Source: Lamellibrachia columna
Taxonomy: Eukaryota; Annelida; Polychaeta; Sabellida; Siboglinidae
DNA length: 64,000 nucleotides
Reading direction: 5' to 3'
Assembly: GCA_963662155.1 (NCBI GenBank)
Contig: OY759273.1
Location: forward strand, 28,682,566 to 28,746,565
The translations under genes were made by a program, and so were the position numbers. Below, one piece after another: positions 1-12,519 of the stretch (position 1 is the stretch's first letter; each line of letters starts with the position of its first letter). The notes under the pieces were generated by a model. It did no database searches, was not told the DNA's origin, and saw nothing but the letters and a program-made list of their open reading frames with translations.

Positions 1-3000
1 CAAGATAGTGCCAGTGTATGGCGACACGTTGTGGCGATGCGTGATTGTTTGTGGGATTTCACCTGCTGTTTTGGCAGCTAGTACAGCTGCCTTGCACAGG
101 TATGAGTGTGAACATTTGCTGAATATTCTGGATTCAGTGCATAAGGATTATCGACCTAACTTTGTCTCTGAGAATGTTTTTCCCATCATCAATTCTACTC
201 GACCTACTTCTGAAATCCACCACGCCATGCTTTATCGCACTTGCAAACGGGGCAGATGAGGCGGTGCACTGTGCAGATTTCGTCTGTGTGGCTCTAGACC
301 ACCACTTCCTGCTATTGTTCTCACTAACGTGCGTTCGCTCAAGAACAAAACGGACGAACTGTTCCACCTATTGTCTTTCAAACGTGAATTCAAGGACTCT
401 TCCATTTTGTGCTTTACTGAGACATGGCTTGACCCATTGACACTCTGCTTAGAGCCGACAGATCAAGCGAACTATCGGGCAAGGAAAGGGGTGGTGGAAT
501 ATGCTTCCTTGTCAACCATCGGTGGTGCAATGACTCAACTATTGTGTCCTCTTCCTGTTCTCCTGAACTTGAATCACTCACAGTGACTGCAAACCGTTCT
601 ACTCGCCGATGGAATTCTCCAGTGTTGTTTTATTGGGTGTTTACATTCCGCCCGACGTGAACGCAACCAGTGCAATTAACCAGTTGACTACCCACGTGCT
701 GGCAGCAGAAACAACCTACCCTGATAGTGTCATCATCATCCTGGGTGACTTTAATCACTCTAATCTGAAGAAAGTACTACCCCGATATAAACAACATGTT
801 AATTGCTCCACTCGTAACAATAAAACTCTGGACCACTGCTACACCATCTTCAAGGACACTTACCGGGCCACCACCAGGGCTCCGTTGGGTGAGTCAGATC
901 ACGCTACAGTCGTATTGATTCCTACATACCATCAGAAGTTAAAAACAATAAAACCTACCACCAAGACAGTGAGAAAGCGGACTGCTGACTTGATGATTGC
1001 TTTGAAAGCTTGCCTTGACAGCACGGACTGGCAAATGTTTAAAGATTCCTGCCCTGACCTCGACGCATACACTGACACAGTTACTGCCTACATCAGCTGG
1101 TGTGAAGAAATCTGCTACGAGAGTAAGTTAGTTACAGTATATGGCAACGACAAACCATGGTTTACCAGGGACATTAAACAGAAACTAGCCATGAAAAACT
1201 CAGTGTTCATTAGCATCAACAGGGAAGAGTTTCGGAGAGCCAAGTATGCAGTGCGCAAGGCGATTAGTTCGGCCAAGTACAAACACAAATGCAAACTTGA
1301 ATACCAGTTTGCTTCCAACAACACCAGATCTGTATGGCAAGGGTTACGTCAAATTACACAGTATATACCAAGCACTTCAGTCATTTACAATGCCGATCCG
1401 TCCTTCCCCGACCAACTAAACAACTTCTACTGCAGATTTGACAAGTTAAACACAGCGCCCCCACCCACGGACACTATTCTGTCGCCACCTTTCGCCGTTA
1501 ACGTTGCTGACGTGCGGACATTGTTCAAGCGACTGAGTACGCGCAAGGCTTCGGGTCCTGACAACATCTCATCATATACATTCAAGAATTGCGCCGTTCA
1601 GCTTGCTCCAGTATTTGCTGACATCTACAATTCATCTTTACAACAGTGCATAGTTCCAACGTGTTTTAAAACTTCTGTGATTATACCTATTCCCAAGAAG
1701 GCTAAAGTCTCTACCATGAACGATTACCATCCAGTGGCACTTACCTCAGTTGCGATGAAAGTTTTTGAACATATCATGCACCGTTATCTGAAATCTCCCA
1801 CGGCCGGTCTATTGGATCCTCACCAGTTTGCTTACCAAACTAACAGATCTGCGGACGATGCAGTTGCCTTAGGTTTACATTATGTTATGAAGCACCTGGA
1901 ACAACCGAGTACTTATGCGAGGATTCTTTTTGTGGACTTTAGCTCGGCCTTTAACACCATAATTCCTGTGAAGTTGTTTGATAAACTTGTATCTCTGAAT
2001 GTGCATCCTGCCATCTGTCACTGGACTCTCAACTTTCTTCTTCACAGGCCTCAATCTGTCAAGGTCAACAACCCTCCAAACCTGTTATTCTTAACACTGG
2101 TGCCCCACAAGGCTGCATGCTTTCTCCTTTACTTTTCACTCTCTTTACAAACGACTGTGTATCTGGTAACCAATCTGTTCGCGTGGTTAAATTCTCGGAT
2201 GACACCACTGTAATTGGCTGTGTCAACAATGCTAATGAGTCTGTGTATAGAGAGGAAGTTCAAAGACTGGCTGGCTGGTGTAAGTACAACAACCTCGTAC
2301 TAAACATATCCAAAACTAAGGAAATGATCATTGATTTTCGCAAAAAGAAAACACCCATCCACCCACTTTTCATTGACGGAGCCGAAGTCTTACAAGCTGA
2401 CTCTATAAAATTTTTGGTTTCGACTATTTCGAAAGATCTCTCCTGGTGTAACAACTCGATTGACATCATTAAAAAAGCACAAAAAAGACACCTCAAATGA
2501 TTCGGCTTATCTCAAGCAATATTAACACGTTTCTACCGCGCAGTTATTGAAAGTGTCTTGTCATTTTCTGTTACTGTCTGGTTTGGTCGCGCCAGCCAAG
2601 ATGAAATTAATCATACTGAATCAGTCGTCAAGAACGCTTCTAAACTAATCGGGTTAAATATGCCGTCCATCAGGTCTCTTTATCTATCTCGCAGTTTGCA
2701 TAAATCCAAGCGTATTGTACAAGATGCCTGTCATCCAGCCAACCACCTCTTTGAACTCCTTCCCTCTGGTAAGTGCTACCGTTGCATAAAAACTAAAACG
2801 ACGAGATTCAACAATAGTTTCTATCCTCAAGCACTGAGATTTTTAAACAGAGCCATCATAAATGTCTTGACTCTGGCAGGTAGTTGCAATGTCGGGTTTT
2901 ACATTTTTTTAATCTTATATAACTCGTTTATTTCAACTGTTTTTTGTATTACGATTGGTGATATGTAATGTTTAGTCCGTGCGTTATTGGGTGCAAGAGT

Positions 3001-3080
3001 GTCTGTTTGTGCTAACGCCACAATACTACAAATTCCTTGTACTTGCTACTTGGCAATAAAACATATCTTATCTTAATAAA
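1..3080 (+). mobile_element. Degenerate CR1/L2/Rex1-like non-LTR retrotransposon
   Basis: This is a decayed LINE whose ORF2 coded for an AP-type endonuclease and a reverse transcriptase. Endonuclease pieces are seen at about 320-450 (NVRSLKNKTDELF) and, in another frame, from 609 (LGDFNHS, then SDHATVVL). The reverse transcriptase runs to 2213 with motif A as FVDFSSAFNTI. It then shifts frame near 2100-2117 and continues at 2117-2500 with the catalytic box FSDD (about 2195). An in-frame TGA at 2498-2500 precedes the C-terminal tail up to 2968. The 3' end is A-rich with TTGGCAATAAAA near 3050. At least two frameshifts and one stop make it non-autonomous. The left end may lie outside the window. 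Placement in the CR1/L2/Rex1 group is by motif style. Confidence 0.85.
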
Positions 3081-3123
3081 TTGTAATCAGGAATTAATTG
3101 TGGTATTTCTCTTTGTTGTTCAG

Positions 3124-6100
3124 TGATATTCCCGAGCAGCCAACAGTGGCGCCCCCCGCCCCGCCCCCTGATCCCATTCTACGGCCAGAAGGTGAAGCAC
3201 CCCCACCCTACACCTCCTTCATTGAAGAGCCCCCCTCGCAGCCTCCAGTTGGCCACTCTCCCGCACACAGCAGGGTCGCATACAGGCAAGTTGGTCGTAT
3301 AACATAGTAATGATGGTTTATTTTGTTTTGGCAGTCATAAGATTTAATAGAAGTACAACAGGTATGATATAGAAGTACAACAGGTATGATATAGAAGTAC
3401 AACAGGTATGATATAGAAGTACAACAGGTATGATATAGAAGTACAACAGGTATGATATAGAAGTACAACAGGTATGATATAGAAGTACAACAGGTATGAT
3501 ATAGAAGTACAACAGGTATGATATAGAAGTACAACAGGTATGATATAGAAGTACAACAGGTATGATATAGAAGTACAACAGGTATGATATAGAAGTACAA
3601 CAGGTATGATATAGAAGTACAACAGGTATGATATAGAAGTACAACAGGTATGATATAGAAGTACAACAGGTATGATATAGAAGTACAACAGGTATGATAT
3701 AGAAGTACAACAGGTATGATATAGAAGTACAACAGGTATGATATATGAGGCGTTTTTTTTTTAAACGCGTTAAATGCCACAATAAAAAATGACGTACGAG
3801 TGGTTTTGTGCTGGTATCAAGTTGGTAGTGGTGGGGCTAAAAAAAATTATGTTATACACCACGCTATGGACTAATGAAATACCAGTTTTCCTATCTATCA
3901 CATAATAACGTGCTGTACAAAATACGATTTATCTTGAAACACACAAAATGGATACAACACATTTTGCAAAAAAATGCCTCATGTGCTTGATAAAATAAAT
4001 ACATCGGGGCACGGTAGCACAGTGGTTAGAACATATCTGGTAGTTCCTGAATGTGTTGGGCTTGAAATATACAAGCACTGAAATATTTCAATGACAGTAG
4101 AAGATACGTTTTCAGGCAGATTGTCATTTCATGTTTCCCATTTTCAAAACACTTCTGATACTTAATGGTTTGTCTAGAAACTGGGATATCACATAACTAA
4201 GTCATGTTGTATGACGAGCCGAGCTAAAGTCAAGTATTATTAATGAAGAACATCTGAGTATTTGTAGTAAGTTTCGTGCATGTGATTTATTACAGACCAG
4301 GACATGAAGGACCTAACACACATTACAGACCAGCACATGAAGGACCTAACACACATTACAGACAATCACATGAAGGACCTAACACATATTACAGACCAGT
4401 AGTGAACAACGCCAATACACTTCAGACACCTGTGTTTATACAGAGGAATGAGACGCACGCAGCACCAATCGTCAAAACAAAGGTTTGTGCTGAAATAGAC
4501 TGTTTTCTTGTAATGCACACTGAAGGTGATCTGTATGTCTGCAAACTCTGCTTTGGTGTCCTATCAGAGAAATAATCACATTCAAGATTCTTCCCGTCAC
4601 TTTCAAGGCACTCCACAAACTTGCACCACCATATATATATCAGAGATTCTTAATGACCACCAGTGTGGGGCGCAATGCCGCAGTGGATAGAGGGCAGCAC
4701 TGACATAGCCAATAAATATGTGCTTCATGACTCGTAATGACATGAGCAGGCAACTCCTTTGAGCACACAGTAATTATGCTTTTGGTATCTTACTATGAAA
4801 TATAATTATGAGGGAAGCTTTATACTAAAACAGGCAGCATACCCTAAAAGTTGCTGTATATTTAATCGCATTTTATATAGAGTTATTGGCACCGAGTGAT
4901 TTTCTTATGACAATATAAGATAAATGTATATTTTACTCATTTTAAACCGTACACACACTGAATATTTTATGTTAATTTTTTTGGGAAAATAGACTGGTCT
5001 TCTGTGCACCTGTTTCCTAGAAATGTTATTAATGTTGACTGTGTGTTCCGCCAGCCTCAAGAAGTTGTGTCCAACACCCCGGTCTGCGTGCCTTATGTGA
5101 ATGGTAGGGTCTGTCGCCCAAGTAATGGCGTCCCTAGTGACAGCCAGGTAAGATAAAAACATTTCTGATGTCTCTTGTGCATTGTCTCCACTATTCTGAC
5201 CAGTCTCTTAACTCCGTCCTTAGCCAGGTACAGTAACGTTGACACCTAGAGTGGCAGTCATTATTTCACAAGGGCATCTTATGCAACAGATCATGTGTCT
5301 TCTTCCCTTGCAGGGTGAGGGGGTAAGTCACAGGGTGGGGTACCACGTCACAGGGTGGGGGCCACGTCACAGGGTGGGGGGGCCACGTCACGGTGGGGTG
5401 CCATGTCACAGGGTGGGAGGTGACGTCACAGGGTGGGATGCCACATTACAGGGTGGGGTGACACGTCACAGGGTGGGGGGCCACGTCACAGGGTGGGATG
5501 CCACGTCACAGGGTGGGGGCCACGTCACAGGGTGGGGGCCCGTCACAGGGTGTGGGGGGCTACATCACAGTTTCAGCATCCCTTCTCTGACATCACATTG
5601 ACTTGTCGCCATCCCTCTCACTCTTCTGTCATCTCCACCAATCTCTGCTCTCCCCTCTCTCCTTCACCCTCTCCACTCTCTCCTTCACCCTCTCCACTCT
5701 CTCCTTCACCCTCTCCACTCTCTCCTTCACCCTCTGAACTGAATAGATTCTTAAAATGTGATGAAAACTATCAATTATCCGAATGGTGACACTCTTTGAC
5801 ACAGTTGACATAGAATCTTTGTTACGGTCATTTTCAGAATTATGACTGTGTAACTGCAAGACAATCATGATAGCACATCCCTAAGGATACCAGTGTTTTC
5901 ACTAATGGGGAACTGTGCATGAATGTATGTGTGTAAAGAATTTTTTATGAGAATGTAATTTTTATTGGTTAACTGAATAAATGGATGATTGCTATCCAAG
6001 GCAAGTGGACAAGAAAGCCATTGGCCTATCAAGAGTTCAACATTTTTTATTTATGTGTAATCTGCCCTCCTGAGATATGTGTCAATCTTGTTTTTAAACA

Positions 6101-9100
6101 TATTCACACTGCTAGCAGTTACATAATCTGTAGATAATTTGTTCCATTCATTTATTGTCCTCTGTGAGAACGAGTACTTCCTGATATCCAATCTACACTG
6201 ATCCTTTACTACTGTTATCTCATGTCCTCTAGTTCTATTATCTTTCTTGAGTGAGAAAAAAATATTTATCAATCTTTTCCTAGCCATGCAATATCTTAAA
6301 AACTTCAATTTGATCTTCTCTTAACCGCCTTGTCTCTAGGGTTGTCAAACCACATTCTTTCACTGAATGACTGTTATACGGGACATTGCGAGACAATGTA
6401 TTTATTAGTTAATATTTTTGAAAATACATGATTTGGCACGGAATAAAATATGGCAGTTTTACGACATATATTTCAGTAATTATTGACAGATAATAAATCT
6501 TCACATTTTAAGGTGTATTTATACAGCATCAAATGATATTTTGGTCTGTCAAATTCCTGTTTTATGCAATTTCTGACAGTAATCATACGTAATACTACAG
6601 CAGTGAATATTAGAACATAAAGTATGACATTGTTAAATCGTTGAACATTCTCTTTAAGAAATGTGATTTCATGTTGGCAGCCGTGGACGTTTGTTCCGAG
6701 CGAGGATCACATGCGGGAAGACTCAGGAGTAGGGATAGAGCAGGAGAGTCTGCCCTCTTCCAGGTGGGTCTCTAGGGATTTGTAGAGGCTCATGTAGGTG
6801 ACTTAAGGATGAAAAATTACATTTATTTTACAACTGAATGCATTGTGTAATTACCAGTTATTTTTTGTGTTATGGGTGGGTTAATGAGAGGGTGAATGTG
6901 GGATAAATGCCCAGTTACTGGGGCAAGATAAGGATTAAGGGAAAACATTGTTAGTGCAACTGTGTGTTTCAATAAATGTTGTTTCCAGTTATGTATTCTG
7001 GATGCTAAGAAATATCAATGCGGGTCACGGAAACACATTTTACATGAAGGTTCAAATGTACACACGTATAATTTACTGCCAGTTTATTAACCCCAAGAGA
7101 AAACATGAGCTTTGAGGTAAGTAAATCTGAGATTTGGCCCTATGTAATCTATTCGGCCTATTCCGTCTACCAGATATTCCCACACGGGAGCCTTGACCCA
7201 TGTCACGCGACTGGGCCCCCCTCCCATGGTCAATGGGTGGGGTGGACATGCCCCACGGTACGGTACACCTTATACCCCCCACAGGTAACAATTGTGTCCA
7301 GTTTGGTGGAGGCCTTGCTTGCGGTAGTGTGCTCATTTGCATGGACTCTTAGTTTGTAGGTATAAACATGTACTGTAACCTTTAAAACTCCCTCAAACTC
7401 CACTCAAATCTGTAGTGTGTGAATCTGCACAGTCGGTTTAATGAAAGAGTGCCTACTTTTGTAGAAATCATCGAAAGAATTGACTGTGATTGTTAGATCA
7501 GGTAACTTGCAAAAGTAAGATTAGCCTTGTTATAATACATAGAGGCACAGCTACCTGATGATTTTCTACCGCACCCGGTCAAGAAAAATTCAATAATTTG
7601 TTCGATGGTTTCACCAAAACGAAAAAAAAAATTGCACAAATGAGCTAGCATGTTGTAGTCGATAATAGGTAGGTTTGATTTTTTGCAAAATGAGATGAGT
7701 AAAAAAATTGAATTGAAGAGAGACCTTTAACAAATTGTGATTTAAAAAAAACAATAACTCAAAATTAATTTATAAAAGTTTCCCGAGGAGGTATCCCATT
7801 TTATATGGATTTGTTTCAAATGGAAAAATCATGATAAAGTACATATTTTGTTGCGTCCGTCATACAAATGCAAACTTATAACAGTCGAAGCACAAATACT
7901 TTTGTTGCAAGACAGATTTCTTGTGAAACCTAGCAGATTTTGTTTTATGTAGGTATTGTATATTGCATAGCCTCAAAGATGGCGACATTCAATCGGAACC
8001 GGAATGCTATAGGCCAATTAATCAATGAAAAATGTTACGTAATTATATTGCTTTATAGAGAATTTAAAGTAAACAATGTTTTATGGAAAATACCACACAA
8101 TATCATGTGGTTCAGTACAACTTGTTTGGGCGGCCAAGATGTTGGAATAGATATGGTTTATACTATATCAATTTTATGGTCAAAAGAACCAGACGTGTAC
8201 CTTTAATTTATGCCGTTTATTTTCCACCACAGAACATAGTCTGTCAAACAGAATGCAAAATTTGATCAACTTAACCATTTCAGTACTTACAGCCCTCATC
8301 TGCTGTGACCACTGAAATGCATTTCCAGTGAATATGCCAGAAAATTGACTGCATCACTGCAAGTCAAGATTTCAGCAACAAAAATGCATTTTATGAATAG
8401 GAATATTATAAATATTCTGAAAGGACATTAATCAGTGAGTAAAATGAGCCACATCATTTTACATTTTGTTGTCATGGTAACCAGCAATCCAAGATGGCCG
8501 CCACGATTTCAACGTTTTTGCAGTTGCTGAATGCAGTTGTATGCCAATGTACATATTTAATGTAAACTACTAATGTTGATCATGCTACAGGAATGTACTA
8601 TGATAAAATACAATATAAAGTACATTTTGTGGAGTATGAGAAAGTGAAAAACAAGTTATTTATCTGTATTTTAAAAATATATGACAGAAGTGTTCATTTC
8701 TATATTTGCTAACACATTCATCGGCATCGCTACTGGACCGATTCCAATCAAACTTTGCACAGACACCTTTTTCTTCTAACAAAAATGAAACTACGTATCG
8801 TCCAGCATTGATAGTACAGTGCGCAGCTCATCCTCAGCGTTTACACCGTCACATTCATCATCACTGACGTCCGAGTAGCCATCGAAAATACTCCCACTGA
8901 CACGCCACTGTCAATATCCGTTTTGCCTCCAGCTCGGTCGCTAAGTTTGCCAACATCATTGTTGTTTCGATCGTCAACATCCGACAAAGATTCGTCGCTA
9001 AAACTATCAAATAATCCGTCCAAAACATACGGCGGTAAATCATCAGCAGGGTTGGCATGTAACGAAGTAAAAGTTACAATACTTGAGTAGTTATTTCAAG

Positions 9101-11307
9101 TAATTGGCATGTAACGAAGTAGAATTTTGACTAAATACTTTTACTTGTAATGAAGTAGTTTTATTTAAAGTAAGCGACTTTTGACTCCGTTACTTTTATT
9201 TACTTCGCAATATATTTTCGTTACATTTTTTTGTGAAACCGCTGTTGCCGGCGGTGGCGCTCCACCGTCAACGACATTTCAAGAACTGTTCATAGTCGCC
9301 AGGCCAAAAACTATTAATATCATTCAATCGCATGCCAGTTCGCGATCATATTTGCATGCATACCTCTCTTCGGGAAATCGACGCAACCGCTGTTTTATAT
9401 CTACGTCAGTGAACGAAGCCTGCCAAATATTGGCATAGGTCAGGTCAAGGCCGTTGACATGAAACGTCACTTCGAGCACACAACGCTTGAACGCCATCTC
9501 AAACCACGATGCAAATGTCTCCGTTGCACCATATAAACTACTAATCAGTAAGTTTCCAATACGTATTATAAATATTAAAATTTGCAATTTCGACAATGTA
9601 TTAATAATCCCCATACACTGACACAATTCTGATATTCGTGAGCGAACGCGCATCGTGGATCGAAAACGAGAACCGATTTTCACCCATTGGCATTGTCAGC
9701 AATGGCCTTACCGGCTTACGTCAGCATTAAACAGCATTTTACTTTCACGAATAAAATTCATATTGAGATGTTTAATAAATTCATAATAATGATTATTCTA
9801 CAGAACTAAACAGTAAAGAATTGATACTCTGCCATTTGGCAGCATCCTTTCCCAGCAATGGCTTATTCAAGCTGACCCATAAATAATATCAAGGACAGGG
9901 ACAGGGGCCCTGACAGGTCACTTTTAATTGCAATTAACAACAGCATTCCTCTGTTGCACTGGTCTGTCTTCTGATCAATTCTAGCCCCAGCTGGTACCAG
10001 GTAACCAACACAGCTAGCTGCTAAAGCGTGTTGTTTCAATGTTTGTGTGAGCTGATAAGACATGTCTGGGAAGACATGAGAAGGTGGGGGTTCACAAGCC
10101 AGATGGCTTCATCAGCTAGGCATCAAATGTCTTTGTTAATTTTACTATGGGCAGTGCTAGGTTGTATTACCTCTGACCAGTGTCCCTGAGAGGCTACTAC
10201 TAGTTCTGGGCTGACCCTCTACCTACTCAGATACAATCACACCTGCCTATACATATCCTGTTGTACAATCTAGCTCCTTCGATACCCCAGTGCCTCATCA
10301 TTAATTAAGTTCTGTATTTAACTGAATTTATTTGATGTTGTGAGCTCTCATTAAAGATAATGTAATTTTTCAAAATACTTTTTACTTTTACTTCAAGTAC
10401 TTTTGAAAAGTACTTTTACTTTTTACTCAAGTAGTTTATTTTACCAGCTACTTTTACTCAAGTAGTTTCAAAGTGAATTACTCTTACATTTACTCAAGTA
10501 CACAATAAAAGTAATTCAGTCAACCCTGATTTTCAGTTGAAGTAATGCCGTTTGTCATTGCAGCCATAGCAGATTTTTATAATCCATCATTAAAAAACGC
10601 AAAAATCTCCGTAAAATGATATTGAGTGATAATAAACGATTGCCGCTACCGAATAGCTAATTCATTCGCCATGATAACCATATATAACAAGTGGCTCCAC
10701 TTAGTGGATAATTATGAGTAAAAGCGATTTAAATGGTGAACGTAGCCAATGCTGGTATACCGGCCTGTCGTACTGTAGCGTCACACACCACGAGGCCAGT
10801 ATACCGGCCTGTCATGCTGAAATGGTTAATACAACAACATGATTTAATCTCCAATGTTACTCAGTGAATCTCCTTTTTACGCCAACTAATGTTGATCTAG
10901 CTAATGTAGCAGGTATCTCAGACTGACTGTCAGCACGCGTATCAGCACATTTGTCAGCAAGCGTGTCAGCGTGTGTGTAAGCAGTGAGCACGCGTGTCAG
11001 CACGCGTGTAATGTGTTGGTTTGGTATCCGTATGAATAGTATTTTTCCCACCATGAATGCATGAATTAAAATACTACGTAGTCAACTAGTAATCCTGTAG
11101 TGTCCTGCTAAAATTAAATATAGGAGGTAATGTTATCATTGAGAGTGTTTAAATCTCATTTGTGCATCTCTCAAAAATCATGCTTTATTATTCATGTTTG
11201 CAGGTTAGAAATACAGCAATTAGTGTCTTTCACTGACTCGCTACACTGTATAATATCTTATTACTTGTAATTTATCCAGTTATGACTTTTAATCCACTCT
11301 AATTTAG

Positions 11308-11352
<45 letters not shown>

Positions 11353-12142
11353 GTCTGATCTACATGATTATTTTTTATTTATCTACGTTTTACTCTTCAT
11401 TTTCCACACATTTTATTGTATGATTTGAATGAAAGCATTCTTTTCCATTCCCTCTTAAGATTACATAGAAATATCGCCCGATATTAATTTTAGTCATAAT
11501 TTGTCTTCTTCCAAATCTTAATTTCATTGTTTATTAAAATAGTTAATTTGATTTTCTGCGCATCAGTATTGCATATAATGAAAGTTTATTATTAAACTAT
11601 TTTTCCTTAACACTTTGAGCAAGACACATATATATATATTTCATTGTTGCATTGCACTGCTTTTTACCCATCCCATCGGTGAAGACTTATTTCTTATTTG
11701 TGAAACTGAAAACATGTCAACCTTGTCGATTTTATTGCACCATCAGGAGTCACGTTCGTTATAACTGATGTGTCTATGTGTGCGATGTTTCTAACCTGTC
11801 TTGCATATCTGTTTGTAGTTCTCCCGGTTACAGCAGCCAGACAGTGGTGGCACCTGGTGTCAAGGTGGCTTCATCTGCCTATCATCCAATGCAGATGTCA
11901 CACGTTAGTCTAATTTGTCTTTCTTTGTCTATGTATTTATTTATAATAATGATGTGACTTGTCATATTTGATGCGGAACCAGTCTAAATATGCCATTGTC
12001 ACTCCTGGTGAAAATGGAAATTAACATGAAAATAAAGTTTATATAAACCAATGAAATTCTTTGCTAAGATTTCCCTTGCCTAAATTTGTTGTCATGGACC
12101 AATTGAACTGTGCGTGAGTGCGTGAGTGCGTGAGTGCGTGAG

Positions 12143-12206
<64 letters not shown>

Positions 12207-12519
12207 TCAAATGCAGACATTGCTCAAATTAGTAGTTGTAGTTATTTCGAAGAAATGTCTGGCTGTTTGTGTAAATGTTCTCTAACAACAAACTTGGTCT
12301 ACAATAGTCTTATTTCCTTCCCAGCATGCTGTGCGCTCACCAGGCCAGATGTCATCGCCCGTGAAGCCAGTGGCTGTGTCAAGTCCGGCACACTGGAACA
12401 TCCCACCGTCTCGCACGTACAACGACACTGCCTATGCCAACAGTCCACGGAGTCAAAGTTCATCAGGTCACGGTGCAGTAGGTCAGTCACGACGTCGCGA
12501 TCTGATGACGCAGTTATGA
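3124..12519 (+). CDS. 3' part of an unidentified proline-rich, PPxY-containing gene (six exons)
   Basis: Six coding exons can be chained with consistent phases: 3124-3285, 4296-4482, 5055-5147, 6681-6763, 11819-11903 and 12325-12519 (stop TGA). Upstream exons lie outside the window. Exon 1 is proline-rich and holds a PPPY motif (APPPYTSF), a typical ligand for WW domains of NEDD4-family ubiquitin ligases. Exon 2 carries an 11-residue tandem repeat of the form HYRPxHEGPNT. The repeat register begins with the last codon of exon 1 (AY|R), which supports the GC donor at 3286 (AG|GCAAGT). The last exon ends with a basic stretch, QSRRRDLMTQL. The tail is low-complexity and Ser/Pro-rich with no catalytic domain. 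It could be the cytoplasmic tail of a membrane protein or a scaffold; I do not recognise the family. The exon chain is well supported, the function is not. Confidence 0.65.
3349..3744. repeat. 22-bp minisatellite, 18 perfect copies
   Basis: The unit AGAAGTACAACAGGTATGAT+AT (22 bp) repeats 18 times with no visible difference between copies. It lies in the first intron seen of the proline-rich gene. All long minus-strand reading frames here are artefacts of the repeat. Confidence 0.95.
4012..4065 (+). repeat. tRNA-like SINE head fragment
   Basis: GGGGCACGGTAGCACAGTGG followed by TTAGAAC resembles the A-box half of the tRNA-derived SINEs elsewhere in the window (compare the reverse strand near 47980-48008). 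Only the head is clear. A second similar head, GGGGCGCAATGCCGCAGTGG, starts near 4667. Confidence 0.4.
5316..5560. repeat. Imperfect GTCACAGGGTGGGG minisatellite
   Basis: About a dozen imperfect units of 17-21 bp built on GTCACAGGGTGGGGxxCCAC, in an intron of the proline-rich gene. G-runs are strongly strand-biased. Confidence 0.85.
5660..5735. repeat. 21-bp pyrimidine-rich tandem repeat
   Basis: About four copies of a unit reading CTCTCCTTCACCCTCTCCA, nearly pure pyrimidine on the + strand. Confidence 0.85.
5995..6350 (-). mobile_element. 5'-truncated CR1 LINE, 3' end
   Basis: The minus strand codes for the end of a CR1 ORF2 (FSQRTINEWNKL, then SVNMFKNKIDTYLRRA). It is followed by the same 3' UTR seen at the 3' end of the near full-length copy at 14.35 kb and the fragment at 42.85 kb. 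Only the last 350 bp are present. Confidence 0.85.
7940..8270. repeat. Dispersed repeat shared with 48230-48350
   Basis: The stretch GTAGGTATTGTATATTGCAT with following ATCGGAA...TTATAGGC is matched imperfectly at 48230-48350. It is an unclassified interspersed repeat. The rest of the intron between 6764 and 7940 shows no feature I can name. Confidence 0.4.
8275..10825 (-). mobile_element. piggyBac-like DNA element, interrupted by a hAT element
   Basis: The element is bounded by TTAA at 8271-8274 and 10826-10829, the target duplicated by piggyBac-type transposases. Its ends are the inverted repeat CCATTTCAG / CTGAAATGG. Inside the right end are two direct copies of TATACCGGCCTGTC. On the minus strand, if the nested hAT (9047-10528) is ignored, an open frame starts near 10577 and continues at 9038. 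It gives an acidic N-terminus (DGLFDSFSDESLSDVDD) of the kind found ahead of piggyBac transposases, ending near 8841. No catalytic DDD core follows, so about 1.06 kb of an internally deleted copy is left. Confidence 0.6.
9047..10528. mobile_element. Non-autonomous hAT-type element with 8-bp target duplication
   Basis: The left end CAGGGTTGGC and the right end, read in reverse, CAGGGTTGAC form hAT-like termini. Each is followed by subterminal clusters of ACTTGAGTA / TACTTTTACTT motifs. The flanks are ATCATCAG (9039-9046) and ATTTTCAG (10529-10536), an 8-bp target duplication with two differences. No transposase can be read inside. Confidence 0.75.
11314..11350. repeat. (TA)n microsatellite
   Basis: An uninterrupted AT dinucleotide run in the long intron before the exon at 11819. 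Confidence 0.95.
12113..12207. repeat. (TGCG)n microsatellite
   Basis: Starts as GTGCGTGA units and becomes pure TGCG. It sits about 120 bp upstream of the terminal exon of the proline-rich gene. Confidence 0.95.

Noticed and set aside
3349..3744. Possible CRISPR array
   Set aside because: Units are contiguous with no unique spacers, in an animal genome intron.
3208..3782. Long minus-strand frames of repeated ISYLLYFYIIPVVLLY text
   Set aside because: They are translations of the 22-bp minisatellite in three frames, with no splice or start context.
7073..7359. Frames of 84-89 residues in a GC-richer patch
   Set aside because: No domain, and the phase of the flanking exons (6763 to 11819) is already satisfied without an exon here.
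9181..9683. Frames inside the hAT element that might be transposase
   Set aside because: No hAT dimerisation or catalytic motif; the element looks non-autonomous.
12126..12330. N-terminal extension (repeated VRACVRAC) before the terminal exon at 12325
   Set aside because: It is the TGCG microsatellite and intron read through; the acceptor CAG at 12322-12324 and the phase place the exon in another frame.
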